NCBI RefSeq assembly: GCF_006716425.1
Contig: NZ_VFOZ01000001.1
Span: 2,790,001 to 2,854,000, forward strand
Source: Actinoallomurus bryophytorum
Lineage (GTDB): Bacteria; Actinomycetota; Actinomycetes; Streptosporangiales; Streptosporangiaceae
DNA length: 64,000 bases
Reading direction: 5' to 3'
This document shows positions 42,620-50,501 of this stretch, piece by piece (the first letter of the stretch is position 1; the number at the start of each line of letters is the position of its first letter). The notes beneath the pieces were generated by a model that was not told the origin of the DNA, did not search any database, and worked only from the letters and a program-made list of their open reading frames with translations. Position numbers and translations under genes: made by a program.

Positions 42620-43477
42620 TCAGGCCGTGACCGGCTCGGGTGCGGTGCCGGGCGCCTGCGCGGTCTCGGCGAACAGCCGCTCGGCCAGGGGTGCGAAGCA
42701 CAGGCCGATCGCCGCCCACAGGATGGCCTGCGCGGCCACCGAGTAGAAGCGGAAATTGAACAGCACGTCCGCCGGGAAGCCCGGGTAGACGATGCGGCCC
42801 TGGGGGTCCTTCAGCGGCAGGGGTGTCTCGGTGGGATGCCTGCCGAACTGCTCGACGTTGGCGTGCAGATGCCCGAGCGAGGGCAGCAGCGCCATCACGA
42901 TCCCTATCGCGACCGCGCACGCCAGCGCGGCGAGCAGGGTCGCGTTCCAGTTCCCGAATCGCGGTTTGAGCCGCTGGCCCAGCCAGACCGCCAGCACCAG
43001 GAAGGCGATCGAGCTCACGACCATCACCAGATACAGGCCGCTCCGATCGCGGATGGTCTCCTCATGGCCGATGGCGGGCGGGTTGGCCGGGTACTTGATG
43101 AACGGGATCAGGTAGAACCCCAGGAACCCGCCGAGCGCGACCAGCAGCGCCAGGTTCCGTGGCCGCAGCTTCCCGGTACGGCCGCAGGCCAGGGCATAGG
43201 CGACCGCGTACAGACCGCCCATCGCCGCACCGAACGCGATCATGCCCACGCCGATGCCGACGTTGGCCTGGATCGTCCGGCTGAACAGGTCCGGTCCGGC
43301 CGTCTCAGCGGTCAGACCGGCCGCCTTGTCCAGGACGGCCTGGGCGGCATCACGACCGCTCTCATAATCGATGGCCCGCTGGATCTGCGGCTCGGCGAAG
43401 ATCCTGGCGAAAACGAACGCCAGGAGTCCTCCGATCGCCCCGACCAGCAGCCCACGCACGATGAATCGCCGTTCCAC
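42620..43477 (-). CDS. cbtA: CbtA family cobalt transporter subunit
   Basis: 285 residues with about six transmembrane helices; the N-terminus RRFIVRGLLVGAIGGLLAFV and the FSRTIQANVGIGVGMIAFG helix fit the CbtA family (predicted cobalt uptake for cobalamin synthesis). It lies 25 bp behind cbtB and shares its riboswitch. The large loop after the fifth helix (HANVEQFGRHPTETPLPL) is extracytoplasmic or at the membrane surface and rich in Pro. Confidence 0.92.
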   Translation of the reverse strand: MERRFIVRGLLVGAIGGLLAFVFARIFAEPQIQRAIDYESGRDAAQAVLDKAAGLTAETAGPDLFSRTIQANVGIGVGMIAFGAAMGGLYAVAYALACGRTGKLRPRNLALLVALGGFLGFYLIPFIKYPANPPAIGHEETIRDRSGLYLVMVVSSIAFLVLAVWLGQRLKPRFGNWNATLLAALACAVAIGIVMALLPSLGHLHANVEQFGRHPTETPLPLKDPQGRIVYPGFPADVLFNFRFYSVAAQAILWAAIGLCFAPLAERLFAETAQAPGTAPEPVTA

Positions 43478-43502
43478 GGCTACTCCTCAGTCTCTGATCG
43501 GA

Positions 43503-43718
43503 TCAGTGGCAGGGGAAGCCGAGGAAGTGCCGGGCGTCGTGGACGAACTCGTGGATGTACATGCTGTTGCCGAACACCGAGGTCGCACCCTGGTCGACGC
43601 CGATGAAGTAGTAGGCGGCCAGGCACAACGCGACGGTGCCGAACAGCCACAGGGCCGCCCGGGTGCCGGGCAGCACGACGGGCGTGGTGCGGGTGGTGGG
43701 CAGCGTGGACATGCTCAT
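43503..43718 (-). CDS. cbtB: CbtB cobalt transporter subunit, His-rich C-terminus
   Basis: 71 residues: one transmembrane helix (about 20-42, ALWLFGTVALCLAAYYF) and the diagnostic C-terminal metal-binding tail MYIHEFVHDARHFLGFPCH, with four His and one Cys. It works with CbtA to import cobalt. Start ATG at 43718 after GAGGAGG. First gene of the riboswitch-controlled operon. Confidence 0.93.
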   Translation of the reverse strand: MSMSTLPTTRTTPVVLPGTRAALWLFGTVALCLAAYYFIGVDQGATSVFGNSMYIHEFVHDARHFLGFPCH

Positions 43719-43754
43719 GTCAATGCCTCCTCAGGGATCCTGCGTCCCTCGTAC

Positions 43755-43880
43755 GGGTGGAGCGCGATCGACAGTGGAGGGTCTGACTCTCCATCCCCGC
43801 GGGGATGGAACACAGTGGCGCGACCGCCCGGCTTTTCACCGGCTTCCTCCGACCGTCGCTTTCGTCCGGATCGTACGGCC
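43755..43880 (-). ncRNA. Cobalamin riboswitch upstream of cbtBA
   Basis: The minus strand shows GGAAGCCGGTGAAAAGCCGG, GCGGTCGCGCCACTGT, then GGAGAGTCAGACCCTCCACTG. This is the compact cobalamin riboswitch form common in front of cbtB/cbtA genes. The 3' box ends ~40 bp before the cbtB start, so it could act on translation as well as transcription. Confidence 0.87.
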
Positions 43881-43900
43881 ACGTCTCCTCGCGGTCAACG

Positions 43901-45022
43901 TCACAGCAGGCCACGCCGCAGGTGGCCCGTGCCCGGCGAGGTCCGTACCTGCCGGGCGAGAGCGGCCACATGCTCGGGGGGTGTGGTCTTGACGATGCCG
44001 TGTCCGAGGTTGAACACGAACGGGCCGCCGCTGAGCGCGTTCAGGATGCGGTCTGTCTCCGCGTGGAGTGCGGGCCCGCCTGCGACCAGGAGCTGGGGGT
44101 CGAGGTTGCCCTGCACGCATCGGCCGAGCTCGTGCTGCACCTTCTGTGCGGCCCACTCCACAGGCACCGTCGAGTCGAGCCCGACGCAGTCCACGCCGGT
44201 CGCCTCGGCGAAGCCGTTGTAGGCAAGCCCCGCGCCGCGCGGAAAGGCGATGATGGGAACACGCGGATGCTTCGCCTTCAGCGCCGCGACGATGGCGGCG
44301 ACCGGCGTGACGCACCAACGCCGGAACAGCGGGTCGGGGAGTATTCCGGCCCAGCTCTCGAACAGCTGGATCGCTTCGGCACCGGCCTGGATCTGACGGT
44401 CCAGGAACTCGATGGTGGCCGCCGTGAGCAGGTCGATCAGGGGTTGGAACCCGTCTGGATCGCGCAGCGCCCACTGCTTGACGACGGAGTGCTCTGAGGC
44501 GCCGGCGCCGCGCCCTTCGACCATGTAGGTCGCGACCGTCCACGGCGCACCGGCATAGCCGATCAACGTGACCTCGTCGGGCAGCGCGCGAGTGAGTCGT
44601 CTGACGGTCTCATAGATCGGGGCCAGTTGTTCGTGCAGACGGGACGCGCTCAAAATCTCGGTGATGTCCGAAGCCGAACGGATCGGGGGCGTGAGGACGG
44701 GGCCGTCACCGACCCGGTACTCCAGGGTCTGCCCCAACGCCGCCGCGATCTGGGGAAGGTCCGCGAACAGGATCGCGGCGTCGAGCGTGAAGCGCCGGAG
44801 CGGTTGCAAGGTGACCTCGACCGCGTGCTCGGGCGAATTGCACAGCCCCACCATCCCGCCCGCGGCCTCGCGGACGTCGTGGTACTCCGGCAGATAGCGC
44901 CCGGCCTGCCGCATGAGCCAGATCGGTGGCCGCTCGGTGCGCTCGCCCGCGAGCGCGCGCAACAGCAGCTTCTTCGGCCGCGCCTCGCCCGCCACGTGAT
45001 CGACGTCCGGCTCTTCCCGCAT
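43901..45022 (-). CDS. hemE: Uroporphyrinogen decarboxylase
   Basis: 373 residues from the ATG at 45022. The active-site motif PIWLMRQAGRYLPEY (Arg at about 38 and 42), FADLPQIAAALGQ (catalytic Asp) and IGYAGAPWTVATYMVEG are complete. It converts uroporphyrinogen III to coproporphyrinogen III for haem. Motif details (RYLPEY, LGQ) look more like proteobacterial HemE than the usual actinobacterial form with RSLPEY. It lies directly upstream of the cbt riboswitch on the same strand; uroporphyrinogen III is also the cobalamin branch point. Confidence 0.93.
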   Translation of the reverse strand: MREEPDVDHVAGEARPKKLLLRALAGERTERPPIWLMRQAGRYLPEYHDVREAAGGMVGLCNSPEHAVEVTLQPLRRFTLDAAILFADLPQIAAALGQTLEYRVGDGPVLTPPIRSASDITEILSASRLHEQLAPIYETVRRLTRALPDEVTLIGYAGAPWTVATYMVEGRGAGASEHSVVKQWALRDPDGFQPLIDLLTAATIEFLDRQIQAGAEAIQLFESWAGILPDPLFRRWCVTPVAAIVAALKAKHPRVPIIAFPRGAGLAYNGFAEATGVDCVGLDSTVPVEWAAQKVQHELGRCVQGNLDPQLLVAGGPALHAETDRILNALSGGPFVFNLGHGIVKTTPPEHVAALARQVRTSPGTGHLRRGLL

Positions 45023-45133
45023 ATCGACGCCCACGCTCTTCCGTCCTGCCCAGACACGCGGGCCCGGCCAGCCCGATCGGCACACGCACCCCCTACAAGT
45101 GAAGGTGCGCGACCAACCTACCCACGCCCACCG

Positions 45134-45622
45134 TCATGACCACGCCGACCCCGGCCGTCGGGTCGGCGTGGCGAGGTAGTCGCCGTGCTCCAGGTCGTCG
45201 AGCAGCGACGGGTGGGTGGGCGACCAGCCGAGCAGCTCCTGCGTGTGAGAGCTGGAGACGGGTGCGTCGAAGCCGTAGACGACGGCCATGAACGGGCTGA
45301 CGAAGTGCGTGGCGGCCTCGTCCGGGGTCAGCGAGACCGCGGGCAGATCGAGGCCTCGAGCGATCGTCTCCGCGACGCTCTTCAGGGTGACTCCGCTTTC
45401 GGCCGCTCCGTGCAGCACGCTGCCCGCAGGAGCCTTCTCCAGTGCCAGGCGGAACAAGACCGCCGCGTCGAGCCGGTGTACCGCAGGCCACCGGTTGCCA
45501 CCGGTTGCCACCGTCGCCGACGTAGGCCGACATCCCGCTCTTTCGTGCGGTGGCGATGAGCATGCCGACGAAGCCGTGGTCCCGGGGGCCGTGGACGGTA
45601 GGAGCGAGCCGGACCACGGAGC
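45134..45622 (-). pseudogene. 5'-truncated, frameshifted NAD-dependent epimerase/SDR gene
   Basis: The frame starting near 45622 reads [12 protein letters not shown] and [20 protein letters not shown], the middle of an extended SDR. At 45491-45510 a 10-bp tandem duplication shifts the frame; beyond it [20 protein letters not shown] and [20 protein letters not shown] are the C-terminal part. Removing one 10-bp unit restores a continuous frame. The NAD-binding N-terminal half is absent: its 5' end is fused to the TetR gene on the other strand. Confidence 0.75.
45491..45510. repeat. 10-bp tandem duplication causing a frameshift
   Basis: CCGGTTGCCA occurs twice in direct succession inside the SDR remnant. 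The +10 bp insertion changes the reading frame. Exact identity of the two units suggests a recent slippage event. Confidence 0.8.
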
Positions 45623-46158
45623 TGTACCGGGAACGCGGATTCGACCAGACCACCACGGCTGAGATCGCCGCCCGGGCCGGCGTCAACGAGCGCACGTTCT
45701 TCCGGCACTTCCCGGACAAGCGAGAGGTGCTCTTCGACGGCCAGGCCGCCGTGCGCGCCGCACTGGTGGAGGCGGTGGCCGAGTCGCCCGATGGTCTGCG
45801 GCCATTCGAAATACTGCTCTGCGCCTTCCGTAAGGCCGGACGGATCCTCGAGGAGAACCGCCCGTTCTCCGAGCCACGACTGGAAGTCATCGCCGTGACG
45901 CCGGCGCTGCGCGAACGCGAGTTGGCCAAGGCCGCGTCGCTCACCGAAGCCCTGACCCAGGCGCTGCGGCAGCGCGATGTTGACGACCGGCTGGCGGGCC
46001 TGGCCGCGCAGACCGGCTGGGCCGTCTTCCACCAGGCGGTCCAGGCCTGGATCGATGACCCCTCACATAGCCTGGACGCGCATCTCTCCCGGACCTTCGA
46101 GGATCTGCGCACCCTCTCCGCGGCCGTCCCGTCGACGAAGGCCTGCCCCGGAAGCTGA
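45550..46158 (+). CDS. TetR family regulator with replaced N-terminus
   Basis: From about 45622 the frame encodes the TetR helix-turn-helix ([39 protein letters not shown]) and a complete ~140-residue ligand domain ([20 protein letters not shown] through [13 protein letters not shown]). The usual first helix before ELYRERGF is missing: upstream codons are antisense to the truncated SDR gene. Translation from the ATG at 45550 would give an aberrant ~24-residue start. It is likely a broken copy, although most of the protein remains. Confidence 0.62.
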   Translation: MAMSMPTKPWSRGPWTVGASRTTELYRERGFDQTTTAEIAARAGVNERTFFRHFPDKREVLFDGQAAVRAALVEAVAESPDGLRPFEILLCAFRKAGRILEENRPFSEPRLEVIAVTPALRERELAKAASLTEALTQALRQRDVDDRLAGLAAQTGWAVFHQAVQAWIDDPSHSLDAHLSRTFEDLRTLSAAVPSTKACPGS

Positions 46159-46267
46159 TACGGCGCCGGCGGCGGGCACAGGAACCGGTCGAGAAAGGTG
46201 GCTCTTCTCATGCATCAGGTCGGAATCCGCCGCAGGGCTGACACCGCGGCCGGCGGGAATCCTGGTG

Positions 46268-47173
46268 TTATGCGAGAGTCGGCGCGGGGTGGAGCGTCGA
46301 GCCGCGCAGGTGTGCGGCGTCCTGGCTCGGTGGGACGCCGAACCGGCGGCGGTATTCGCGGCTGAACTGTGACGGGCTGTCGTAGCCGACGCGGTAGCCG
46401 ATCCCGGTGACGTCGCCCGGATGCGTGGCGAGCAGGAGCCGGGCCTCCTGCAGCCGGATCTGTTTCTGGAACTGGATCGGGCTCATCGCGGTCACGGCGT
46501 GGAAGTTGCGGTAGAACGCCGACAGGCTCATCCCGCAGAGCCGCGCCAGGTCCTCCACGCGGAAGGACTGCGGGTAGTGCTCGCGGATCCACCGGACCGC
46601 TCGGGCGATGTGGGTGAGGCTGCTGTCGGCGAGGCCCAGATGGCGGACGACGGCGCCCTGCTCGCCGGCGATGAGCCGCCAGAGGATCTCCCGTTTGATC
46701 ATCGGTGCGAGCACCGTCATGTCGCGTGGCCGGTCGAGCAGACGCAGCAGCCGGATCACCGCGTCGACGAGTTCGCCGGGCGCGTCACTGACGGCCATGC
46801 CGGACGGCGCCCCGCCGCCGGCGGGCGGGAGGTCTCCGGGGTCCGCCTCCAGCAGCAGCTCGGCGATGGCGGCCGGGTGCAGGGTGAGCCCGAAGCCCAG
46901 TGCAGGCCGCTCGGGGCCGGCCTCGGTGTAGTGACCGGTGATCGGCAGGTCGACCGACGCGACGAGGTACTGCCCGGCGCGGTACTCGTACACGCGGTCG
47001 CCCAGCGCGATCCGTTTCGCGCCCTGCGCTATCAGCGCCAGGACCGTCCCCGACATCGCCGGCGACGGCGCGGTCGCCTGCTCGACCTTGGAGACCAGGA
47101 CGCCGTCGATGGCGGTGGTCGCGTCGGATCGGGCATGGCGGGCGAGCAGGGTACGCAGCTCATCAAGGTCCAC
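46268..47173 (-). CDS. AraC family regulator (AraC_N type)
   Basis: 301 residues from the GTG at 47173; the frame is open to a TTG at 47224. An N-terminal AraC_N cupin-like domain (PSPAMSGTVLALIAQGAKRI, VYEYRAGQYLVASVDLP) and a C-terminal AraC DNA-binding domain (SFRVEDLARLCGMSLSAFYR, GYRVGYDSPSQFSREYRRRF) are visible. Regulators of this type often sit beside SDR genes, and here the SDR remnant is 650 bp away, so it may have lost its target. Confidence 0.9.
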   Translation of the reverse strand: MDLDELRTLLARHARSDATTAIDGVLVSKVEQATAPSPAMSGTVLALIAQGAKRIALGDRVYEYRAGQYLVASVDLPITGHYTEAGPERPALGFGLTLHPAAIAELLLEADPGDLPPAGGGAPSGMAVSDAPGELVDAVIRLLRLLDRPRDMTVLAPMIKREILWRLIAGEQGAVVRHLGLADSSLTHIARAVRWIREHYPQSFRVEDLARLCGMSLSAFYRNFHAVTAMSPIQFQKQIRLQEARLLLATHPGDVTGIGYRVGYDSPSQFSREYRRRFGVPPSQDAAHLRGSTLHPAPTLA

Positions 47174-47306
47174 GACCCGATTGAAGCACCGGCCGATAGT
47201 CGCCACAACGGGAGGATCAGGCAAGAGTCAAGGTCCTCATTCCAACGTTTCCGCTGGTGGCGATGTTTTATATCGAGTTGTCGATATCCCCGGAGCGCAA
47301 GACCGC

Positions 47307-48599
47307 TCAGGCCTCCAGAAAGGCCTTCAGCGCGTTCGCCAGCAGGAACGGATCGTCCGCGCCGCACAGCTCACGTGCCGAGTGCATGGACAGCATCGGT
47401 ACGCCCACGTCCACCGTGGTGATGCCGTACCGGGCCGCCGTGATCGGGCCGATCGTCGTGCCACACGGCATCGCGTTGTTGGAGACGAACTCCTGGAGCG
47501 GCACACCGGCCCGGTCGCAGGCCTCGGCGAAGACACCACGGCCCACACCGTCGGTCGCGTACCGCTGGTTGACGTTGACCTTGAGAATGGGGCCTCCGCC
47601 CGGCATCGGCCGGTGCGTCGGGTCGTGCCTCTCCGCGTAGTTCGGGTGCACGGCGTGGCCGGTGTCGGCGGACACGCAGATGGTCCCGGCGAAGGCCCGC
47701 GCCCGGTCCTCATACGATCCGCCGCGCACGGAGACCGACCGTTCCAGGATCCTGCCGAGCAGCGGCCCTCCGGCGCCGGTGTCGGACTCGCTGCCGGTCT
47801 CCTCATGGTCGAAGGCGGCCAGCACCGGCACGTACGGAAGATCGGAGGATCCGGCGGCAGCCGCGAGCGCGGCGGTGGCGGCATGCACGGACAGCTGGTT
47901 GTCCAGCCGTGCGGCGGCGAGGAACTCCCGGTCACGTCCCAGGTACGCGGGAGGCTGGACGTCGTGGACCATGAGGTCCCAGCCGACCACCTCCGATGCC
48001 TCGACGCCCGCCTCCCCGGCGGCGAACCGGATCAGCGCGCCCTCGTCGACCGCACCGAGACCCCACACAGGCTGCATGTGCCGCTGCCGGTCGAGTACGA
48101 GCCCCTGCTCGTTGACCTTTCCGTCGAGGTGGATCGCGAGCTGCGGCACTCTCAGCAGGGGCCGGTCGACGGCGATCAGACGCGTACCGCCGTCCCGCAG
48201 CACGAGCCGGCCGGACAGCCCGAGGTCGCGGTCGAGCCAGCTGTTGAGCAGCGGCCCGCCATAGATCTCGACCGCGACCTGCCGCCAGCCGTGTGCACCC
48301 GAGTCCGGACGCGGCTTGACGCGCAGGTTGGGCGAGTCGGTGTGCGCCCCGACGATCCGGAACGGTGTCGCCGGTGTCGCCCCCTCCGGAACGAACCAGG
48401 CGACGATCGCCCCGCCGCGTACGACGAAGCGTCCACCGGACTCACCGCCCCAGGCGTCGGTCTCCGCGACCTGCGCGAATCCCGCCTTCTCCAGACGCTC
48501 GGCGACCGTCGCCACCACGTGGTACGGCGATGGGCAGGCCGCGATGAAGGCCGCCAGGTCGTCGGTGTGCCCGCGGTCGAAGTGAGGCTGCGCGTTCAT
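47307..48599 (-). CDS. M18 family aminopeptidase
   Basis: 430 residues of the aspartyl/deblocking aminopeptidase M18 family. Zinc ligands are visible in order: His in GAHTDSPNLRVKP, Asp in LAAARLDNQ, catalytic Glu pair in FDHEETGSES, Asp in VSADTGHAVHP and His in MLSMHSARE. The length is full. It is a cytoplasmic zinc exopeptidase removing N-terminal residues from peptides. It stands alone; the CU044_5270 gene upstream ends 66 bp before its start. Confidence 0.95.
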   Translation of the reverse strand: MNAQPHFDRGHTDDLAAFIAACPSPYHVVATVAERLEKAGFAQVAETDAWGGESGGRFVVRGGAIVAWFVPEGATPATPFRIVGAHTDSPNLRVKPRPDSGAHGWRQVAVEIYGGPLLNSWLDRDLGLSGRLVLRDGGTRLIAVDRPLLRVPQLAIHLDGKVNEQGLVLDRQRHMQPVWGLGAVDEGALIRFAAGEAGVEASEVVGWDLMVHDVQPPAYLGRDREFLAAARLDNQLSVHAATAALAAAAGSSDLPYVPVLAAFDHEETGSESDTGAGGPLLGRILERSVSVRGGSYEDRARAFAGTICVSADTGHAVHPNYAERHDPTHRPMPGGGPILKVNVNQRYATDGVGRGVFAEACDRAGVPLQEFVSNNAMPCGTTIGPITAARYGITTVDVGVPMLSMHSARELCGADDPFLLANALKAFLEA

Positions 48600-48664
48600 A
48601 GGGCAAGAGTAGAGACGCGGCGGCCCTCGTTGTCCAACAGCCCTCCGGCAGACCGGCCGGGCCG

Positions 48665-49708
48665 TCAGGGGCGGGTTCCTGGCCGGTCGACGACACCCGA
48701 CGCGATCCGGATGGTCTCGGTGAACTCGTGCCGGGCCCGGGCCTCCGTGGGCGAGTGGAGCACCCGCGGCGGCGTCCGGCCCGGTGCGGGGGGTGCCTCG
48801 TTCGGGTCCACCGTCCAGTCCAGGCGTTCGCCGCGGTACTCATAGGTGTGCGGGTCGAGCAGGATCGCCTCGCTCTGGAAGTCGTCGGGATACGCCTCGG
48901 CCACCGCGATGTCGTGGCGTCCGGCCAGGTCGACCACGTCCCGTTTCACGACGATGTGCGGAAGGGTCGCGAGTACCCGATAGAAGGTGGCCTGGAGCTT
49001 CGGCGGCATCGCCACGTTGGCCAGAAGCTTGACCGCGATGGGGAAGACGCACGAGGTCTGGTCGGCGGTGGCCGGGCCACCGTGGCAGAGCTTCTTCACG
49101 AGTGCCTGGGGATCGGTCGGCAGGGAGGCGAGGTGAGCGTAGTCCTGCAGCGGGGTCGTCTCGTCGGCGTCGTGATCGAGCTTGCTCATGTGGAGACGGT
49201 GGGGATCGACGCCGATGATGTTGTCACCCAGCGACGCCTCCCGTGTGCCGTCGAACCGCGTCCAGATCTCCGCGACCATCGGCTTGCCGGGGGGCACGCC
49301 GTTGATCTCCACGTGCCGCTGGCTCGAAAGGTCCATCCGTTCGACGTAGGCCCACTGGTGGGCTCGCGGGCGTATCGCCGGGCGCGTCTCGACGGTGTTC
49401 GCGGCGAGGGACAGCACCTGAGCCGCGTCGACCACCGTGCCGGTACGGTCCGGGCGCGGTGCGTGGCCGCCGGTCCCATGCGTGCCGGTCTGCTGGAGGA
49501 CGGCTGCCGCGCCGACCGCGACCGCCAGGCCGGCCGCGGTGGCCGCCAGGCCCCACCGGAGCCGCCAGGCCCGTCGCCACCGCTGCGACCACGGGCGCGC
49601 GGCGGGCACGGCGGCCGTGGCCAGCGCCGCACGGGCCGTCTCCCGCGCCTCGTCCGGGTAGGCCGGCACGTCGGGGCGTGCCGCCCGCAGGAGTTCGATC
49701 TCGTCCAT
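48665..49708 (-). CDS. CU044_5270 family protein (second copy)
   Basis: 347 residues from the ATG at 49708, chosen for the GGAG ahead of it; an ATG at 49723 overlaps the sigma stop. The cytoplasmic start has Arg/Trp-rich helices, followed by a transmembrane helix at about 53-72 (LAATAAGLAVAVGAAAVLQQ) and an outer domain (HQWAYVERMDLSSQRH, EIWTRFDGTREASLG, LDPHTYEYRGERLDW). Same family and position behind a sigma factor as 35658-36917, with very different outer sequence. Confidence 0.85.
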   Translation of the reverse strand: MDEIELLRAARPDVPAYPDEARETARAALATAAVPAARPWSQRWRRAWRLRWGLAATAAGLAVAVGAAAVLQQTGTHGTGGHAPRPDRTGTVVDAAQVLSLAANTVETRPAIRPRAHQWAYVERMDLSSQRHVEINGVPPGKPMVAEIWTRFDGTREASLGDNIIGVDPHRLHMSKLDHDADETTPLQDYAHLASLPTDPQALVKKLCHGGPATADQTSCVFPIAVKLLANVAMPPKLQATFYRVLATLPHIVVKRDVVDLAGRHDIAVAEAYPDDFQSEAILLDPHTYEYRGERLDWTVDPNEAPPAPGRTPPRVLHSPTEARARHEFTETIRIASGVVDRPGTRP

Positions 49709-49719
49709 GTCCTGTCTCC

Positions 49720-50304
49720 TCATGCAAGCGTCTCGGTGATGGACAGCGGATCGATACCGCCGAGGGCCTTGCGCGCCTTCTTGCGGGCGCGGTGCAGCCG
49801 GGAGCGGACCGTGCCGACGGGTACGCCCAGGGCCTCGGCCGCCTCCTCGTACGTCAGGTCCGCCCAGGCGATCAGGAGCAGGAGGTCACGCTCGGCCGTG
49901 GACAGCCCGCCGAGGGCCCCGGTGAGCCGCCCGCCCAGTTGCTGGGCGGTCACCCGCCCCGCCACCCCCTCCTCGAACGGCTCGGCCGTGGCCGGCAGGT
50001 CCACACGGCCGAGCGCCTTCCGGCGACGGCGCTCGGCGCGACGATGCTCGCCGACGGTCCTCGTCGCGATGCCGTACAGCCACGGCCGGGCGTCCTGCCG
50101 CTCCGCGGAGAAACCGCCGCGCTTGCGGAACGCGGTCAGGAACGTCTCCGCCGTCGCGTCCTCGGCGAGGTCGGGTCCCAGGCGGCGCGCCAGATAGCGG
50201 AATATCTCGGTGCAGTGGCGGTCGAACACCGCGGCGAAACGCTCGGGTTCGGTGAGCGACCGCTCGATGAGCACGCGATCGGACACAGGCTCGGGTTCGG
50301 TCAC
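49720..50304 (-). CDS. ECF-type sigma factor (second copy)
   Basis: 194 residues. Region 2 is RFAAVFDRHCTEIFRYLARR with TAETFLTAFRKR; region 4 is LSTAERDLLLLIAWADLTYE with AEALGVPVGTVRSRLHRARK. The stop overlaps the ATG at 49723 of the CU044_5270 frame (ATGA) and is 12 bp from its preferred start. This repeats the arrangement at 35658-37465. Confidence 0.92.
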   Translation of the reverse strand: MTEPEPVSDRVLIERSLTEPERFAAVFDRHCTEIFRYLARRLGPDLAEDATAETFLTAFRKRGGFSAERQDARPWLYGIATRTVGEHRRAERRRRKALGRVDLPATAEPFEEGVAGRVTAQQLGGRLTGALGGLSTAERDLLLLIAWADLTYEEAAEALGVPVGTVRSRLHRARKKARKALGGIDPLSITETLA

Positions 50305-50501
50305 GCCGTCACCCGAGCCGCTCGGGGGCGTGGAAACAGCGTCCGTTCATCGGGGCATCCTCTCGGTGTCCGGCAGGGCTCACCCCTACTCGACCGAACC
50401 ACGCCGGGCGGTTCCCGATCCCGGGGATCAAATGCCGCCGGAGAGGACCTCGCGTACGCGGGAAAGGCCGGCCCCGGTGATCGGAGGGTGGGAACGACGG
50501 A

